Source: Bacillota bacterium (GTDB lineage: Bacteria > Bacillota > Clostridia > Acetivibrionales > DSM-1351). From it: DNA of 25,955 nt. The notes beneath the pieces are model-generated. The model searched no databases, was not told where the DNA came from, and saw only the letters and a program-made list of their open reading frames with translations. Where the stretch lies: the NCBI GenBank assembly GCA_023441625.1, contig JAEZOA010000066.1:1-25955 (forward strand), read 5' to 3'. Positions 23,647-25,955 of this stretch are shown in pieces (the stretch's first letter is position 1; each line of letters begins with the position of its first letter). A program made the translations under genes and the position numbers.

Positions 23647-23681
23647 TAATGGCTCATTATTTTATGAAAGTAGGCTTTGTT

Positions 23682-24863
23682 ATGACAAGCTTTTTAATTA
23701 AAATGCTGATAAAAGATTATAAAAATACATCAGACTTTAAAGTGAGGGGTAATTACGGTAATTTAGCTAGTATTGTTGGTATTGCATCTAACCTACTGCT
23801 TTTCCTTATAAAGATTACGGTAGGAGTGATATTTAATAGTATTTCTATTATGGCAGACGCTGTAAATAACCTTTCTGACTCCTTTTCATCGCTTATTACG
23901 CTAGTGGGCTTTAAAATTTCTGGAAAGCCAGCAGATGCTAAGCATCCATACGGACATGCGCGTATGGAATATGTCTCTGGACTAATTGTATCCTTTATTA
24001 TATTGTTCTTAGGCTTACAACTGATTAAAAGCTCTTTTAATAAAATAATCCAGCCTGAAACTGCTCAGTTTAGTATTATTACAATTATAATATTGATAAT
24101 TGCAATTCTGATTAAACTTTGGCAGTGTTATTTTTATCGTAAGATTGGTAAAATAATTGACTCAATGACACTTATTGCAACTTCTGTTGACAGCAGAAAT
24201 GACATTCTTGCTACCTCGGGTGTATTGTTGTCCACAGTTGCCACTCGCTTGACTGGTTTTAATTTAGATGGATATATGGGTTTTATTGTTGCCATACTCA
24301 TATTGGTAAGTGGAGTTAAGTTAATCATGGAAACAATAAGCCCTTTGCTTGGAACTGCACCAACTAAGGATATGGTGGAAGGCATCTATAATAAAATACT
24401 AAGTTATGACAACATTATTGGTCTCCACGACTTAACAGTACATAGTTATGGTGCAGCTAAATGCTTTGCTTCAGTGCATTGTGAGGTGCCTGCAGAGCAG
24501 GATATTATGGTAAGTCATGATATTATAGACAATATTGAACGGGACTTTTTAAAAGAACAAGGTATCCACTTGGTGATTCATCTTGACCCTGTTGTAACTA
24601 GTGATACTAAAACGAACGAGCTTAAAGCTGAGGTAGGAAGAATAATTAGGCAAATTTCACCTCAAATCAGCATGCATGATTTTCGAGTGGTATGGGGAGT
24701 AAGCCATTCAAATTTAATTTTTGATGTTGTGGTTTCTTATGATTCTAGATGGTGTGATGAAGAGCTAATCAGGCTCATATCAGATGAAATTTATAAAATT
24801 GACAACACATATCATTCAGTAATCACAGTTGACCATAATTATGTTCCAGATGATAAGGAGTAG
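23682..24863 (+). CDS. Cation diffusion facilitator metal transporter
   Basis: This 393-residue membrane transporter exports divalent metals (Zn, Fe, Mn or Co) in exchange for protons. The six-helix CDF domain carries its metal-site motifs: ADAVNNLSDSFSS in the second helix and TSVDSRNDILAT in the fifth. The conserved KHPYGHARMEY lies between helices 2 and 3. After about residue 210 comes a cytoplasmic ferredoxin-like dimerisation domain with LHDLTVHSYG and HVxxH-like HCEVPAEQDIMVSHD. It is about 90 residues longer than minimal CDFs because a second beta-rich domain follows. I chose ATG 23682 because MTSFLIKMLIKDY is the usual start of this subfamily; ATG 23649 and 23664 are upstream alternatives. 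The metal cannot be read from the sequence alone. Confidence 0.92.
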   Translation: MTSFLIKMLIKDYKNTSDFKVRGNYGNLASIVGIASNLLLFLIKITVGVIFNSISIMADAVNNLSDSFSSLITLVGFKISGKPADAKHPYGHARMEYVSGLIVSFIILFLGLQLIKSSFNKIIQPETAQFSIITIIILIIAILIKLWQCYFYRKIGKIIDSMTLIATSVDSRNDILATSGVLLSTVATRLTGFNLDGYMGFIVAILILVSGVKLIMETISPLLGTAPTKDMVEGIYNKILSYDNIIGLHDLTVHSYGAAKCFASVHCEVPAEQDIMVSHDIIDNIERDFLKEQGIHLVIHLDPVVTSDTKTNELKAEVGRIIRQISPQISMHDFRVVWGVSHSNLIFDVVVSYDSRWCDEELIRLISDEIYKIDNTYHSVITVDHNYVPDDKE

Positions 24864-24996
24864 CTGTTAATCAAAGAGTAATTTATTTGTTATATCAAAA
24901 CTTGAACCCATCTCAAGCTTATACCAACCAATGTACCTCTGATTTAGAATATTTACATCAATAAGTAATTTAAAAATATATATCAAGAATTCTATT

Positions 24997-25033
24997 AAAA
25001 GGACTGAGTTCTGTGCAATAAGAATTCAGTCCT
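24997..25033 (-). terminator. intrinsic terminator of the manganese catalase gene
   Basis: AGGACTGAGTTCT at 25000-25012 pairs with AGAATTCAGTCCT at 25021-25033, 13 bp with one G-U and an 8-base loop. On the - strand it is followed by TTTTAAT. It lies about 100 bases after the catalase stop. The remainder of 24864-25131 shows nothing else. Confidence 0.75.
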
Positions 25034-25131
25034 AAACAGTGTCTTAAAAATTATATAGCCTTAGCATTAGTCTTGGGGCCACTTTATATAATTGCATTTT
25101 ATTGTTTATAAAATAGGAAATGGTTATATAC

Positions 25132-25821
25132 TTAGTTTGTTGGTCCACCTGCGTTTGGCTGATTAAAGCTTGTAGGGTTTGGATTATTAGCATTAAAAAA
25201 TTGATCCCCTGGTGTAGAGAGGTTGAAATATAACTTTGAGTCCTTAGTTATACCCCAATCTTTTAATGAGCCTGTATCCTGAATTCTATTGAAGGCCTCT
25301 CTAAACATTGTGTTATGCGCTTCCTCACGGTTTAAAAGGAAATCAATAGTTTGCCTTACGCTTTTATCATTTATTTGCCTGTAAAGGTATTGGTAAACAA
25401 CTTTTGCACGCTGTTCTGCAGCAATGTTTGATAGAATATCTGCAGCCAGGTCACCAGTTTCCTCAATATAAGCGGCTGTCCAATATTGTCCTGATGCATT
25501 CGTCAATGCTGGAGTAAGACCTGTGGAAACATGTGCTTGAATGTTTCCTATTGTTGCATTATTAGCATCAAGAACATGACCGTTTAACAAATTTACAGTT
25601 GTCGCCACCATTTCCATATGGCTCAACTCCTCTGCGGCAATATCCATAAACAAATCTTTTATCTGAGGATCCTTTATACGGAAACTTTGTGAAAGATATT
25701 GCATTGCTGCTTTTAGTTCTCCATGTGGTCCACCCAACTGTTCTTGCATCATAGCAGCATAAGCTGGGTTAGGACCATCAACTTTGACTTCTTGAAGAAG
25801 TGCTTTATCATGTTTAAACAT
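25132..25821 (-). CDS. Manganese catalase family protein (CotJC-like)
   Basis: The 229-residue protein is a non-heme dimanganese catalase, which breaks down hydrogen peroxide. All expected metal ligands are seen: E35 in GGPHGELKAAMQYL, E65 and H68 in AAEELSHMEM, E136 in AAEQRAK and H169 in REEAHNTMF. The C terminus is rich in Asn, Pro and Gly and ends in QPNAGGPTN. In spore formers, close relatives (CotJC) are spore-coat proteins, so a sporulation role is possible. GAGGAG lies about 10 bases before the ATG on the - strand. Unlike cotJABC of Bacillus, no cotJA or cotJB is adjacent on the visible side; the upstream side leaves the window after 134 bases. Confidence 0.93.
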   Translation of the reverse strand: MFKHDKALLQEVKVDGPNPAYAAMMQEQLGGPHGELKAAMQYLSQSFRIKDPQIKDLFMDIAAEELSHMEMVATTVNLLNGHVLDANNATIGNIQAHVSTGLTPALTNASGQYWTAAYIEETGDLAADILSNIAAEQRAKVVYQYLYRQINDKSVRQTIDFLLNREEAHNTMFREAFNRIQDTGSLKDWGITKDSKLYFNLSTPGDQFFNANNPNPTSFNQPNAGGPTN

Positions 25822-25870
25822 TTGTACAACTCCTCGTATAATAAGTTTTGTAAGGTTTAAGTTACTTAAT

Positions 25871-25913
25871 TTCCAGTTATAAACCTCACATTAATTTAAC
25901 AAACTAACTGGAA
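25871..25913 (-). promoter_or_regulatory. inverted repeat upstream of the manganese catalase
   Basis: TTCCAGTTA at 25871-25879 and TAACTGGAA at 25905-25913 are perfect inverted copies 25 bases apart. Between and next to them on the - strand lie TTGTTA and TATAAC, 15 bases apart, a poor promoter match. The repeat could be an operator around the catalase promoter. Confidence 0.4.
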
Positions 25914-25955
25914 AAATATTTTGGTTCCTTGATAACTTAATTTCATGCTATTGAA

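Overview
The window reads as chromosomal DNA of a low-G+C, Gram-positive anaerobe, most likely a member of the Clostridia. The evidence is the AT-rich intergenic DNA, strong GGAGG-type ribosome binding sites, a flavin reductase-rubredoxin fusion typical of anaerobes, a clostridial class Ic aspartate aminotransferase, and an rnhB-ylqG/ylqH-type-yraN gene order like that around rnhB in Bacillus subtilis. No rRNA, tRNA, insertion sequence or CRISPR array was seen.

Layout. Positions 1-5400 hold the tail of an unknown gene, then rnhB (RNase HII), a flavin reductase-rubredoxin protein, a FliK-like protein, a free-standing FlhB C-terminal-domain protein, a YraN-family putative nuclease and an M19 dipeptidase, all on the + strand. 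Positions 5700-8800 hold a class Ic aspartate aminotransferase and purB, each with its own promoter and terminator. A PurBox-like inverted pair lies upstream of purB. Positions 8850-10790 hold a GntR/UTRA regulator followed 24 bases later by a membrane-anchored serine hydrolase of the class A beta-lactamase fold. The gntR promoter overlaps the purB terminator. A DedA membrane protein follows, convergent with a LysM-CAP secreted protein on the - strand, with a shared hairpin between them.

Positions 12535-20988 are the main accessory block: topB (DNA topoisomerase III), then a complete four-gene Wadjet (JetABCD) anti-plasmid system. It encodes a kleisin-like JetA (resembling the type II form), a KITE-like JetB, an SMC/MukB-like ATPase JetC with intact Walker A, signature and Walker B motifs, and the Toprim nuclease JetD with its three acidic residues. 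The jet genes overlap or nearly touch, so they form one operon. Known Wadjet complexes extrude DNA loops and cut small circular plasmids. topB lies directly upstream on the same strand.

Positions 21000-25955 hold two predicted lipoproteins (an RCC1-repeat beta-propeller and an unrecognised coiled-coil protein) separated by a 477-base stretch with repeats and a small ORF relic. A cation diffusion facilitator transporter and, on the - strand, a manganese catalase of the spore-coat CotJC type follow.

The most noteworthy items are the intact Wadjet operon beside topB, the vertebrate-like long form of adenylosuccinate lyase with PurBox-like sites, the overlapping purB terminator and gntR promoter, and the lipoprotein pair of unknown purpose next to the defence locus. 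The Wadjet system is a known family; I did not find a convincing wholly undescribed system. All family assignments are from memory of motifs, without database searches.
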